A DNA stretch of 17,804 nt, from the NCBI GenBank assembly GCA_937892345.1, contig CALAGF010000039.1:1-17804 (forward strand), given 5' to 3'. The notes under the pieces are model-generated. The model was given only the letters and a program-made list of their open reading frames with translations, did no database searches and was not told the origin of the DNA. The position numbers and the translations under genes are program-made. This document shows, one piece after another, positions 1 to 8,707 of the stretch. The first letter of the stretch is position 1, and the number at the start of each line of letters is the position of its first letter. Source of the stretch: an uncultured Rhodocyclaceae bacterium. GTDB taxonomy: Bacteria; Pseudomonadota; Gammaproteobacteria; Burkholderiales; Rhodocyclaceae.

Positions 1-1778
1 CCAAGGGCATCGAGGTGCCGGCCTTCGCGCTGACCAGCCCGTGGGCCGGTTCCGATGCGGCGTCGATTCCCGACAGCGGCGTCGTCTGCAAGGGCATGTA
101 CCAGGGCAAGGAAGTGCTCGGCATGCGCGTTTCTTGGGACAAGCGTTACATCACACTGGCGCCGGTGTGCACGGTGTTTGGCCTGGCTTTCCACCTCTAC
201 GATCCGGACGGCCTGCTCGGCGGCAAGAAGGATATCGGCATCACCTGTGCGCTGGTGCCTTATGACCATCCGGGCGTCGACACCGGTCGCCGTCACTTCC
301 CGCTCAACGCCATGTTCATGAATGGCCCGACGCGCGGCGCCGACGTTTTCATGCCGCTCGAGTTCATCATCGGTGGCCCGGCGATGGCCGGGCAGGGCTG
401 GCGCATGTTGATGGAGTGTCTGGCGGCTGGCCGCTCAATTTCGCTGCCGTCGTCGAACACCGGCATGGCCCAGATGACAGCGCGCGCCGTCGGCGGCTAT
501 GCCCGCGTACGTTCGCAATTCAAGATGGCCGTCGGCAAGTTCGAGGGCGTCGAGGAGGCGCTGACCCGCATCGGCGCCTACACCTACATGATGGATGCCG
601 TGCGCACGATGACGGCAGGTGCGGTTGATCTGGGGGAAAAACCTTCAGTGGTTTCAGCCATTGCCAAATACCACGTCACCGAGCGCGCCCGGCAGGTTGT
701 GAACGACGGCATGGACGTCATCGGTGGCAAGGGGATTTGCCTTGGGCCGTCGAACTTCATGGGCCGCGCCTACCAGCAGGTGCCGATCGGCATTACCGTC
801 GAGGGTGCCAATATTTTGACCCGCTCGCTGATTATCTTCGGCCAGGGGGCGATCCGCTGCCACCCGTATTTGCTGCCGGAAATGCAGGCGGCACAGCACC
901 CTGATACGAGAAAGGGGCTCGTCGATTTCGACAAGGCGCTGTTCGGCCATATTGGCTTTACCGTCCGGAACGGCTTCCGCGCCCTGTGGCTGGGCATGAC
1001 GGGTTCGCACTTCGCTACGGTCAACGTCGAAACCGCGCCGGAAATGCGGCGTTATTACCAACAGCTGACCCGCTTCTCGGCGGCCTTCGCCTTCATGGCG
1101 GATATTTCGCTGCTGGTGCTTGGCGGCAGCGTCAAGCGGCGGGAAAAACTGTCTGCCCGCCTGGGTGACATCCTCTCTCAGATGTATCTGATTTCCTGCA
1201 CCCTGAAGCGTTACGAGGCCGAGGGCCGCAAGGTGGACGATGCGCCGCTGGCCCATTGGGCCATCTGGGACGCCATGTACAAGGCACAGGAGGCTTTTGA
1301 TGGCGTGATTGCCAACTTTCCCGTGCGTTTCATTGCTGCGTTTCTCCATCGCACGATTTTTCCCTGGGGCCATCCCTATGTGGTGCCATCCGATGCCGTC
1401 GGACATCAGGTGGCGAAACTCTTGATCGCGCCGTCGGCAACCCGGGATCGTCTGACGGCTGAATGCTTTGTTCCCGCCAGCGAAAACGAACCGGTCGGTG
1501 CCATCGAACTCGCGCTCCAGGCGACCTTGCTTGCCGAGCCGATCGAAGCACGCATCCGCGAGGCGGAAAAAGCGGGACGTTTTGCCGATAACCCGCAGGC
1601 CAATGTGCGCGATATCGCGACGGTCGCCTTCGAGGCCGGGGTTATTTCGCTGTCCGACTACGAGATCGTCAAACATCGCAACCGCTTGCGCGATGTCGTC
1701 GTCCACGTCGACGATTTCCCCTTTGACTACGGCGTGGCCACGGCACACAAGCCGGCTGGCGATCGGATGGCGGCCTGA
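1..1778 (+). CDS. fadE: Acyl-CoA dehydrogenase, FadE family (5' end outside window)
   Basis: Catalyses the first step of fatty-acid beta-oxidation, acyl-CoA to trans-2-enoyl-CoA, passing electrons from FAD towards the respiratory chain. The frame is open from base 3, so the gene starts upstream; 591 codons are present, against about 814 residues in E. coli FadE. The visible part begins in the flavin/substrate motif FALTSPWAGSDA and matches FadE closely, as remembered, through LGMRVSWDKRYITLAP, FPLNAMFMNGPTRGADVF, IIGGPAMAGQGWRMLMECL and the active-site block ITVEGANILTRS followed by FGQGAIRCHPY. The C-terminal extension typical of FadE, beyond the ordinary acyl-CoA dehydrogenase core, follows. 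The stop lies one base before the ATG of the thiolase gene, so the two are probably translationally coupled. Family assignment is firm; chain-length preference cannot be read from the sequence. Confidence 0.95.
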   Translation, partial: KGIEVPAFALTSPWAGSDAASIPDSGVVCKGMYQGKEVLGMRVSWDKRYITLAPVCTVFGLAFHLYDPDGLLGGKKDIGITCALVPYDHPGVDTGRRHFPLNAMFMNGPTRGADVFMPLEFIIGGPAMAGQGWRMLMECLAAGRSISLPSSNTGMAQMTARAVGGYARVRSQFKMAVGKFEGVEEALTRIGAYTYMMDAVRTMTAGAVDLGEKPSVVSAIAKYHVTERARQVVNDGMDVIGGKGICLGPSNFMGRAYQQVPIGITVEGANILTRSLIIFGQGAIRCHPYLLPEMQAAQHPDTRKGLVDFDKALFGHIGFTVRNGFRALWLGMTGSHFATVNVETAPEMRRYYQQLTRFSAAFAFMADISLLVLGGSVKRREKLSARLGDILSQMYLISCTLKRYEAEGRKVDDAPLAHWAIWDAMYKAQEAFDGVIANFPVRFIAAFLHRTIFPWGHPYVVPSDAVGHQVAKLLIAPSATRDRLTAECFVPASENEPVGAIELALQATLLAEPIEARIREAEKAGRFADNPQANVRDIATVAFEAGVISLSDYEIVKHRNRLRDVVVHVDDFPFDYGVATAHKPAGDRMAA

Positions 1779-1779
1779 G

Positions 1780-3066
1780 ATGAAAACGCCGATTTATGTG
1801 GTCGACGGGGCCAGAACGCCGTTTTTGAAAGCGCAAAAGGGGCCGGGGCCGTTCATGGCCTCTGATCTCGCGATGCAGGCAGGCCGCAGCTTGCTGCTGC
1901 GCCAGCCATTTCTGCCCTCCGATCTCGACGAGGTCATTCTCGGCTGCGCTGCACCCTCACCGGATGAAACCAACATCGGGCGCATGGTCGCCTTGCGTCT
2001 TGGGTGCGGCAACAAGGTGCCGGGATGGACGGTCATGCGCAATTGCGCCAGCGGCATGCAGGCCATTGACTCGGCCATCGCCAATATTCAGTTGGGACGC
2101 GCCGGACTGGTCCTTGCCGGCGGGGTCGATGCCTTGTCGCGGGCGCCTTTGCTCTATTCTGACGCGATGGTGCGCTGGTTCGCGGGCATGATGAGTCTGC
2201 GTACGGTCAACCAGAAAATCGGCCATTTTTTGAAATTGCCATTGGCGGCATTACTGAAGCCGGTCATCGGTTTGATGAAAGGGCTGACGGATCCCGTCGT
2301 CGGACTGCTGATGGGGCAGACGGCCGAAAACCTTGCCTGGCAGTTCGGCATCAACCGCCAGCAGATGGATGCCTTTGCCGTGCAGAGTCACCAGCGCGCA
2401 TTGGCGGCGCAGCACGCCGGGTATTTGGCCGAAATCGTGCCGCTTGTTGATGCCGCGGGCAGGATTTACGCGGCAGATGACGGCGTGCGTGCGGACGCCA
2501 ATTTGGCCGGCATGGCCAAGCCCAAGCCATTTTTCGACAAGAAATACGGCCAGATCACTGCGGCCAACAGCTCCCAGATTACCGATGGTGCCGCCTGGCT
2601 GCTGCTTGCCTCCGAGGCCGCAGTCGAGCAATGGGGCCTCAAACCGCTTGGCCGGATTATCGATAGCGAATGGGCTGGCCTGGCGCCTGAGACGATGGGA
2701 CTGGGCCCGGTGCATGCCGCAACGCCAATCCTGAAGCGCAATGGCCTGAATTTGAACGATATCGACTATTGGGAAATCAACGAAGCCTTCGCTGCGCAGG
2801 TGTTGGCCTGTCGGGCCGCGTGGCAGGACGATGCCTATTGCCGCGAGCATCTGGGGCTGGATGCTGCTTTTGGAGCGATTCCCGATGAGCGCCTGAATGT
2901 GGATGGCGGGGCGGTTTCCATCGGACATCCGGTGGGGGCTTCCGGCGCGCGCATCCTGCTTCATCTGCTGCATGTCTTGCGCCGTGAGGGCGCCCGGCGC
3001 GGTATCGCCAGCATTTGTATCGGCGGTGGCCTGGGCGGGGCCATGCTGGTGGAGGCCTGTCGATGA
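1780..3066 (+). CDS. fadI: Acetyl-CoA acyltransferase (thiolase), FadI-like
   Basis: Degradative thiolase that cleaves 3-ketoacyl-CoA with CoA to acetyl-CoA and a shortened acyl-CoA. It has 428 residues (E. coli FadI has 436). The nucleophile is C89 in RNCASGMQA; the His motif is NEAFAAQ, the second His motif GGAVSIGHPVGASGAR, and the C-terminal Cys lies in SICIGGGLGG. A long hydrophobic stretch after the active site (about residues 127-175, with LKLPLAALLKPVIGLM) resembles the membrane-binding loop of FadI and mitochondrial trifunctional thiolases rather than the compact FadA type. The ATG follows the fadE stop by one base and no strong ribosome site is visible, which suggests coupling. It overlaps the next gene by ATGA, the same fadI-fadJ order as in E. 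coli, so the product probably forms a complex with the downstream multienzyme. That partner is interrupted here. Confidence 0.93.
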   Translation: MKTPIYVVDGARTPFLKAQKGPGPFMASDLAMQAGRSLLLRQPFLPSDLDEVILGCAAPSPDETNIGRMVALRLGCGNKVPGWTVMRNCASGMQAIDSAIANIQLGRAGLVLAGGVDALSRAPLLYSDAMVRWFAGMMSLRTVNQKIGHFLKLPLAALLKPVIGLMKGLTDPVVGLLMGQTAENLAWQFGINRQQMDAFAVQSHQRALAAQHAGYLAEIVPLVDAAGRIYAADDGVRADANLAGMAKPKPFFDKKYGQITAANSSQITDGAAWLLLASEAAVEQWGLKPLGRIIDSEWAGLAPETMGLGPVHAATPILKRNGLNLNDIDYWEINEAFAAQVLACRAAWQDDAYCREHLGLDAAFGAIPDERLNVDGGAVSIGHPVGASGARILLHLLHVLRREGARRGIASICIGGGLGGAMLVEACR

Positions 3067-4142
3067 AACACTGGCAACTTCACAGGGAAACGGATGGCAT
3101 TGCGATTGCCGTACTTGATCGTGCCGGTGAGAGCAGCAATGCGCTCTCTGCCGAGGTGATGGCCGAGTTTGCGCAGTTGCTCGATCAACTCGAACACGAA
3201 CCGCCGAAGGGTCTGATCATCCGTTCCGGTAAACCCGCCGGATTTATCGCGGGGGCCGACATCGACGAGTTCTCGCAGCTCGATACGCCGGAAAAGGGCA
3301 GGGCACTGGTGGCCAGGGGCTGGCATTTGTTCAATCGTCTGGCTGCCGTGAGCTATCCAACGCTGGCGCTGGTCCGCGGCCATTGTCTTGGGGGTGGTTT
3401 GGAACTGGCCTTGGCCTGCCGTTACTTGCTGGTGGTAGATGAGCCGGGTACCAAACTGGGTTTGCCGGAGGTCATGCTCGGCATCTTTCCCGGCTGGGGC
3501 GGCATGCTGCGTTTGCCGCAGCGGGTAGGCCCGGCAGCCGGACTGGAGATGATGCTCAGCGGGCGTACGGTCGACGCTGTGAAAGCCCGGAAAATGGGCC
3601 TGGCCGATGCCTGCGTTCCCCCGCGCGTGATGGAAGTCGCTGCGCGGCAATTGCTGCTATCTGCGACGCCGCGACCTGCCTTGCCCATGCTGCAACAGTT
3701 GTTGGCCGGTCCGTTGAAAGCGGTGGTCGCCAGCGGTGCGCGCAAGCAGGTGGCAAAAAAGGCGCGGCCGGCACATTACCCGGCACCCTACGCAATCATC
3801 GATCTGTGGCAACACCACGGCGGTAACGCGCTGGCGGCGCCGGAGATCGTTGATCGCATCATCGCCTCGCCCACAGCCAAAAACCTGTTGCGGGTATTCC
3901 GCCTGCAGGAACGCCTGAAAGGGTTTGGCAAATCGGGTGACTTCGTGGCGCACCGCGTGCATGTGGTCGGTGCCGGCGTCATGGGCGGGGAGATTGCCGC
4001 CTGGTGCGCGCTGCGCGGGCTGACCGTCAGTTTGCAGGATCAGACGGTGGAACGCATTGCGCCGGCAATACAACGGGCGCAAGCCTTGTTTGCCAGAAAG
4101 CTGCGTGATCCGCTCAAGGCGCGTGCCGCATTCGATCGCTAG
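3063..4142 (+). CDS. fadJ: FadJ-like multienzyme, 5' part: enoyl-CoA hydratase domain, truncated by an in-frame amber
   Basis: First part of a FadJ/FadB-type bifunctional protein (hydratase then 3-hydroxyacyl-CoA dehydrogenase). The start ATG overlaps the thiolase stop and has GGAGG at 3051-3055. Residues 1-200 are a crotonase domain with oxyanion-hole motif AGADIDEF and both general acid/base glutamates, E114 in GGGLELALACR and E136 in LPEVMLGIFPG. Residues about 298-359 begin the NAD-binding Rossmann fold with VVGAGVMGGEIAAW. Codon 360 is TAG (4140-4142); the same frame continues with perfect family similarity downstream. Unless the amber is read through or is a sequencing error, only a 359-residue hydratase with a broken dehydrogenase stub is made. 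That stub could still hydrate enoyl-CoA if it folds, which is inference. Confidence 0.85.
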   Translation: MKHWQLHRETDGIAIAVLDRAGESSNALSAEVMAEFAQLLDQLEHEPPKGLIIRSGKPAGFIAGADIDEFSQLDTPEKGRALVARGWHLFNRLAAVSYPTLALVRGHCLGGGLELALACRYLLVVDEPGTKLGLPEVMLGIFPGWGGMLRLPQRVGPAAGLEMMLSGRTVDAVKARKMGLADACVPPRVMEVAARQLLLSATPRPALPMLQQLLAGPLKAVVASGARKQVAKKARPAHYPAPYAIIDLWQHHGGNALAAPEIVDRIIASPTAKNLLRVFRLQERLKGFGKSGDFVAHRVHVVGAGVMGGEIAAWCALRGLTVSLQDQTVERIAPAIQRAQALFARKLRDPLKARAAFDR

Positions 4143-4166
4143 ATTCCCGATCCGGCGGGTGCCGGC

Positions 4167-4964
4167 GTGGCGCATGCGGATGTGGTGATTGAGGCTATTT
4201 TCGAAAATCTGGAAGCCAAGCAGGCCCTGTTGCGTGCGCTGGAAGCGCGCATGAAACCGGGTGCCATTCTGGCCACCAATACCTCTAGCCTGAAACTGGA
4301 AGATTTGCGTACCGTGCTCGCGCAACCGGCGCGCCTGATCGGCATCCACTTCTTCAATCCGGTGGCGCTGATGCCGCTGGTCGAAGTGGTTGCAGCCGAA
4401 AGCACCGATCCGGCCATGGTGCAAGCCGCCTGCGCCTTCGTCAAACAGATCGACAAGCTGCCGTTGCCAGTCAGAAGCGCACCGGGATTTCTCGTCAATG
4501 CCGTGCTGGCTCCTTACATGCTAGCCGCCATGCGTGCGGTCGACAGCGGTATTTCGCCAGAAACGGTAGATGCGGCGATGCTCGCGTTTGGCATGCCGAT
4601 GGGGCCCATCGAACTGGTCGATACCGTGGGTCTGGATATTGCGCTGGCTGCCGGTCGGCAACTGGCTGACGATGCCGAAGCACCTGCCAGCCTGCTGCAG
4701 CGGGTTGATGCCGGGCATTTGGGCAAGAAAACGGGGCAAGGGTTTTATGCCTGGGTGGACGGTCGACCGCAGAAGTCTCGCGCCGGCCCGGTTCCTGACG
4801 ATCTGGCTGAAAAACTGATCCGGCCATTGCTTGATCGCACACAGCAACTGGTTGCGGGCAATCTGGTGGCCGATAAGGATCTCGCCGACGCCGGAGTGAT
4901 TTTCGGCACTGGTTTTGCGCCCTTCACCGGCGGCCCGCTGCACTGGCTGGAAAATTTGAAATAA
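4167..4964 (+). pseudogene. FadJ-like multienzyme, 3' remnant: 3-hydroxyacyl-CoA dehydrogenase domain cut off by the amber
   Basis: In-frame continuation of the FadJ-like gene after the stop at 4140-4142. Similarity resumes immediately at 4143 (IPDPAGAGVAHADVVIEAIF); 4167 is the first GTG that could restart translation, but it lacks a good ribosome site. It carries the dehydrogenase catalytic motifs ATNTSSLKLEDL (Ser) and IGIHFFNPVALMPLVEV (His-Glu), then the C-terminal dehydrogenase domain with FLVNAVLAPYML, FGMPMGPIELVDTVGLD and GKKTGQGFYAW. Because the GAGVMG nucleotide-binding loop lies on the other side of the stop, a protein started here could not bind NAD in the normal way. Intact, the gene would encode about 633 residues, shorter than E. 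coli FadJ (714). The rest of the frame shows no further damage, so the lesion looks recent or technical. Confidence 0.85.
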
Positions 4965-4973
4965 GTCTGTTGC

Positions 4974-5000
4974 GCCCTGCCAACACGCCGGGCTTTTTTT
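4974..5000 (+). terminator. Probable rho-independent terminator after the fadE-fadI-fadJ segment
   Basis: GCCC at 4974-4977 pairs with GGGC at 4990-4993, extendable by one inner G-C pair across a mismatch. Seven T residues follow at 4994-5000. It lies 10 bases after the stop of the fadJ remnant and separates the two beta-oxidation gene groups. The stem is short, so termination may be partial. Confidence 0.6.
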
Positions 5001-5016
5001 GAATCGGTATGTATTT

Positions 5017-5030
5017 CAAACGTTCGTTTT
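5017..5030. promoter_or_regulatory. Possible TetR-family (PsrA-type) operator upstream of the FadN-type gene
   Basis: CAAAC-GTTC-GTTTT lies between the terminator and the TTG start of the FadN-type gene. It contains a perfect inverted repeat AAACG/CGTTT with two bases between the arms. From memory, PsrA, a fatty-acid-responsive TetR-family repressor in gamma- and betaproteobacteria, recognises (G/C)AAAC-N2-4-GTTT(G/C); this site matches except for the last base. The surrounding 40 bases are AT-rich, as expected of a promoter, but I cannot place convincing -35 and -10 boxes. The regulator gene is not in the window. Confidence 0.4.
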
Positions 5031-5071
5031 ATTTTTTGGCGTGCACGATAAGACCATCAAAGGAGACAAGC

Positions 5072-7471
5072 TTGAACACATTGATTGTTAGAAAGGCGGC
5101 GGTGCTGGGCGCGGGCGTAATGGGGGCGCAGATTGCTGCGCATCTGGCCAATGCCGGTGTGCCGGTGGTGCTCTTCGATCTGCCGGCCGGCGAGGGCGAC
5201 AAGAACGCCATCGTCAACAAGGCGCTGGCCGGGCTGAAGAAACTGGAGCCAGCCCCCCTGGCCTCGCGCCAGGCAGTGCGGCTGATTGAGGCCGCCAATT
5301 ACGAAACGGATCTGCCAAAGCTGGCTGCATGCGATTTGGTGATTGAAGCCATTGCCGAGCGCATGGACTGGAAGCACGGCCTCTACGCGAAAATCGGCCC
5401 CTATCTGTCGTCGACCGCCATCGTTGCTTCCAATACTTCGGGGCTGTCGATCAATGCGCTGGCACAGGGACTGCCCGATGCCGTCCGGCCGCGATTTTGC
5501 GGTATCCATTTTTTCAACCCGCCGCGCTACATGCGTCTGGTCGAGATCGTTGCCACGCCATCAACAGACGCTCTCACGCTCGATTCACTGGAAACCTGGC
5601 TGACCTCGCGTCTGGGCAAAGGGGTGATCCGGGCGCTGGATACGCCCAATTTCGTGGCCAACCGGATCGGCGTATTTTCCATGCTGGCGGTGATGCACCA
5701 TACCGCCGCCTTCGGTCTGGGCTTTGCAACGGTCGACGCCCTGACCGGGCCGAAAATCGGTCGGCCGAAAAGCGCTACCTACCGTACTGCCGACGTGGTC
5801 GGTCTGGACACGCTGGCGCATGTCGTCCAGACCATGCAGGACACCCTGCCGGATGATCCCTGGCATCGCCATTTCAAGGTCCCTGCCTGGTTGGGCGCAC
5901 TGATTGCGCAGGGCGCGCTGGGCCAGAAAACCCGTTGCGGGATTTTCCGCAAACAAGGCAAGCAGATTCAGGTGCTTGATCTGGCAGCGCAGGATTACCG
6001 CGATAGCAAGGCCGAGGTGGCCGATGAGGTCGATGCCTTGCTGAAGATTCGCGCACCGGGTGAGAAATTTGCTGCGCTGCGCGCATCCCGACACCCGCAG
6101 GCGCAATTTTTGTGGGCGATTTTCCGCGACATTTTCCATTACGCCGCTGTCCAGTTGGCGCAGGTGGCCGACAATGCGCGCGATCTCGATCTGGCCATGC
6201 GCTGGGGTTTCGGCTGGTCGCAAGGGCCGTTCGAAAGCTGGCAGGCGGCTGGCTGGCGCAATATCGCCCAGGCCATTGCCGAGGATATTGCCGCCGGCAA
6301 GAGCATGAGCGACGTGCCTTTGCCTGACTGGGTGTTCGCCCCCGGACGCGAGGGCGTGCATGCTGCCGAGGCGTCCTGGTCAGCGCGTCGGCAGTGTGAT
6401 GTGGCGCGCTCGGCTTTGCCGGTGTATCAGCGTCAACTCTTCCCGGAACGGGTGTTGGGTGAGGCTGCAGTCTCACCGACTCATGCCGGCGAAACCCTGT
6501 TCGAAAACGCGGGCGTCCGTTTATGGTGTCTGCCTGCGGTCGACCGCGGCATTGGCATCATTTCCTTCAAGTCAAAGATGCACACCATTGGCGACGAAGT
6601 GCTGGATGGCGTCATCGCCGCCGTGCGTCAGGCCGAAACGACACTCGACGGCCTTGTGGTGTGGCACGAGGCGCCGTTTGCCGTCGGTGCCAACCTGACT
6701 CAGGTGACCGAAGCCATCGGGGCCGGACAGTTCGATCTGCTGGAAGCCACCGTGGAAAAATTCCAGCGTGCCTCACAAACGCTCAAGTACGCCCAGGTGC
6801 CGGTGGTGGCTGCGGTTCAAGGCATGGCCTTGGGCGGGGGCTGCGAGTTTGTCATGCATGCGGCGCGACGCGTGCTGGCGCTGGAAAGCTATATCGGTCT
6901 GGTTGAGGCCGGTGTCGGGCTGATTCCGGCCGGGGGCGGTTGCAAGGAGTTTGCCGTTCGGGCTGCCGAATGGGCGGCGCAGTCTGCCACGCCGGGAGAG
7001 GTGTTCAATTACCTGCAGCCGGTCTTTCAGACAATTGCCATGGCCAAGGTCGGCAAGAGTGCTTTCGAGGCTGTCGATTACGGTTTTGCCCGCGCAAGCG
7101 ACACTGTGCTGTTCAACGCCGACGAACTGCTGTTCGTTGCGCTCAAGGAAGCCCGGGCGCTGGCCGAAGCGGGTTGGTCGCCACCCGCGATGGCGCGTGA
7201 CATCCCGGTGGCCGGCAAGACCGGTATCGCCACCTTCGAGATGATGCTGGTCAACATGCAGGCCGGCGGGATGATTTCGCCACACGACTACAAGGTGGCG
7301 AAGGCCGCTGCCATTGCCCTTTGCGGCGGTGAAGTCGAAACCGGTTGCCGGGTGGACGAGGAATGGTTGCTCACCGTCGAGCGCCGTCTGTTCGTCGAAC
7401 TGCTGCAAGACCCCATGACCCAGGCCCGGATCAAGCACATGCTGGATACGGGAAAACCGTTACGCAACTGA
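5072..7471 (+). CDS. fadN: 3-hydroxyacyl-CoA dehydrogenase / enoyl-CoA hydratase, FadN type
   Basis: Bifunctional beta-oxidation enzyme that hydrates trans-2-enoyl-CoA and oxidises 3-hydroxyacyl-CoA with NAD. The start chosen is TTG at 5072, six bases after AGGAG (5061-5065); a longer frame from 5009 has no ribosome site and adds 21 residues unlike the family. The resulting 799 residues match the roughly 790 of Bacillus FadN. Domain order is dehydrogenase first: GAGVMG at residues 13-18, catalytic S123 in NTSGLS and H146 in GIHFFNPP, then two C-terminal dehydrogenase domains. The crotonase domain comes last (about residues 510-700), with E592 in LGGGCEF and E612 in GLVEAGVGLIPAGGG both present. 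This is the reverse of the upstream FadJ-like gene. It opens the second operon, 23 bases ahead of fadA, and is probably the only intact hydratase/dehydrogenase here. Confidence 0.93.
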   Translation: MNTLIVRKAAVLGAGVMGAQIAAHLANAGVPVVLFDLPAGEGDKNAIVNKALAGLKKLEPAPLASRQAVRLIEAANYETDLPKLAACDLVIEAIAERMDWKHGLYAKIGPYLSSTAIVASNTSGLSINALAQGLPDAVRPRFCGIHFFNPPRYMRLVEIVATPSTDALTLDSLETWLTSRLGKGVIRALDTPNFVANRIGVFSMLAVMHHTAAFGLGFATVDALTGPKIGRPKSATYRTADVVGLDTLAHVVQTMQDTLPDDPWHRHFKVPAWLGALIAQGALGQKTRCGIFRKQGKQIQVLDLAAQDYRDSKAEVADEVDALLKIRAPGEKFAALRASRHPQAQFLWAIFRDIFHYAAVQLAQVADNARDLDLAMRWGFGWSQGPFESWQAAGWRNIAQAIAEDIAAGKSMSDVPLPDWVFAPGREGVHAAEASWSARRQCDVARSALPVYQRQLFPERVLGEAAVSPTHAGETLFENAGVRLWCLPAVDRGIGIISFKSKMHTIGDEVLDGVIAAVRQAETTLDGLVVWHEAPFAVGANLTQVTEAIGAGQFDLLEATVEKFQRASQTLKYAQVPVVAAVQGMALGGGCEFVMHAARRVLALESYIGLVEAGVGLIPAGGGCKEFAVRAAEWAAQSATPGEVFNYLQPVFQTIAMAKVGKSAFEAVDYGFARASDTVLFNADELLFVALKEARALAEAGWSPPAMARDIPVAGKTGIATFEMMLVNMQAGGMISPHDYKVAKAAAIALCGGEVETGCRVDEEWLLTVERRLFVELLQDPMTQARIKHMLDTGKPLRN

Positions 7472-7494
7472 TCGGGCCGAGGAGACAGAAAATC

Positions 7495-8691
7495 ATGAGT
7501 AAAACCATTCAGGACGCCTACATCGTTGCTGCCACCCGTTTGCCGGTGGCCAAGAAAAACGGCGCATTCAAGCATGTGCGGCCGGATGACATGCTGGCCC
7601 ACGCCATCAAATCGCTTGTCGCGCAGGTGCCGGGAATCGATCCGGCGCGGATTGGCGATGTAATCGTCGGTTGTGCCATGCCGGAAGGCGAGCAGGGCAT
7701 GAATGTGGCCCGTATCGGCTTGTTGCTGGCGGGGCTGCCGAATACCGTGCCGGGCATGACGATCAACCGCTTCTGTTCGTCAGGGGTGCAGGCGGTCGCC
7801 GATGCGGCCAACCAGATCCGCCTTGGCCTTGCCGATGTGATGATCGCTGGCGGTACCGAATCGATGTCCGTGATGCCGCAGATGATGGGCAACAAGATGG
7901 CGATGAATCCGGCAATCTTTACCGACGAGCATGTGGGTATTGCTTACGGCATGGGCTTGACCGCCGAAAAGGTCGCTGAACAATGGAAAATCGGACGCGA
8001 GGCGCAGGATGCGTTTGCCGTCGAGTCGCATCGTCGGGCGGTGGCGGCGATGAGTGCAGGCCATTTCCGTGCGGAAATCACACCTTATCCGGTGCGCGAA
8101 AGCCTGCCCGATCTGTTCAGCGGCAAGGTGGTGGTGCGCGAACGACTGCTTGATTGCGATGAAGGTCCGCGAGCGGATTCATCGGTCGACAAGCTGGCAA
8201 AGCTCAAACCGGTATTCAATGTGCGCGGTTCGGTGACAGCCGGGAATTCTTCGCAGATGTCCGATGGCGCCGGCGCGGTGATGCTGGTCTCGGAAAAAGT
8301 GTTGAAGGAGCACAAACTGACGCCATTGGCCCGCTTTGCCGGCTATGCCGTCGGCGGTGTCGCGCCGGAGATCATGGGCATCGGCCCGGTGGCGGCCATT
8401 CCCAAGGTGCTTGATCAGGTGGGTATTACGCTGGGCGATCTTGACTGGATTGAACTCAACGAAGCCTTTGCCGCGCAGTCGCTGGCGGTGATGCAAGTGC
8501 TTGGGCTCGATCCGTCGCGGGTCAATCCACTCGGAGGCGCGATAGCGCTGGGCCATCCGCTCGGCGCCACGGGCGCCATTCGCACGGCGACCGTGGTTCA
8601 TGGCTTGCAGCGTACCGGCGGCAGATACGGCATGGTGAGCATGTGTATCGGTACCGGCATGGGCGCCGCGGCGATTTTCGAGCGGGTCTGA
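7495..8691 (+). CDS. fadA: Acetyl-CoA C-acyltransferase (thiolase), FadA type
   Basis: Cleaves 3-ketoacyl-CoA to acetyl-CoA, completing the beta-oxidation spiral with the FadN-type enzyme encoded just upstream. It has 398 residues, normal for FadA and short-loop thiolases. Motifs are complete: C94 in NRFCSSGVQA, AGGTESMS, GNSSQMSDGAGAV, NEAFAAQ, GGAIALGHPLGATGA and the second catalytic Cys in SMCIGTGMGAA. The ATG is preceded by GAGGAGA at 7479-7485. It lacks the long hydrophobic loop of the FadI-like thiolase at 1780, so the two thiolases of this window are not recent duplicates. A biosynthetic acetyl-CoA acetyltransferase (PhaA type) is an alternative, but the residues and neighbours favour degradation. 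Confidence 0.93.
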   Translation: MSKTIQDAYIVAATRLPVAKKNGAFKHVRPDDMLAHAIKSLVAQVPGIDPARIGDVIVGCAMPEGEQGMNVARIGLLLAGLPNTVPGMTINRFCSSGVQAVADAANQIRLGLADVMIAGGTESMSVMPQMMGNKMAMNPAIFTDEHVGIAYGMGLTAEKVAEQWKIGREAQDAFAVESHRRAVAAMSAGHFRAEITPYPVRESLPDLFSGKVVVRERLLDCDEGPRADSSVDKLAKLKPVFNVRGSVTAGNSSQMSDGAGAVMLVSEKVLKEHKLTPLARFAGYAVGGVAPEIMGIGPVAAIPKVLDQVGITLGDLDWIELNEAFAAQSLAVMQVLGLDPSRVNPLGGAIALGHPLGATGAIRTATVVHGLQRTGGRYGMVSMCIGTGMGAAAIFERV

Positions 8692-8702
8692 CGGTCGACC
8701 GT
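8691..8702. repeat. 12-bp perfect palindrome ACGGTCGACCGT between fadA and the DUF4442 gene
   Basis: ACGGTC/GACCGT begins at the last base of the fadA stop and ends six bases before the next ATG. It shares the core CGGTCGACCG with the longer palindrome at 16150-16171. No T-run follows, so it is not an obvious terminator. It could form a small mRNA hairpin close to the start of the following gene. Confidence 0.5.
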
Positions 8703-8707
8703 AGCAG

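Noticed and set aside
654..1748. Long open frame of 364 codons on the - strand inside fadE
   Set aside because: It lies fully opposite strongly conserved FadE sequence, has no recognisable motif, and is a usual by-product of GC-rich codon use.
4140..4142. Amber codon as a pyrrolysine or programmed readthrough site
   Set aside because: FadJ-type enzymes have no pyrrolysine and no special context is seen after the stop; a point mutation or error is simpler.
5009..5071. N-terminal extension of the FadN-type protein from the ATG at 5009
   Set aside because: No ribosome site before 5009, the residues are unlike the family, and the stretch overlaps the possible operator; TTG at 5072 has a well-placed AGGAG.
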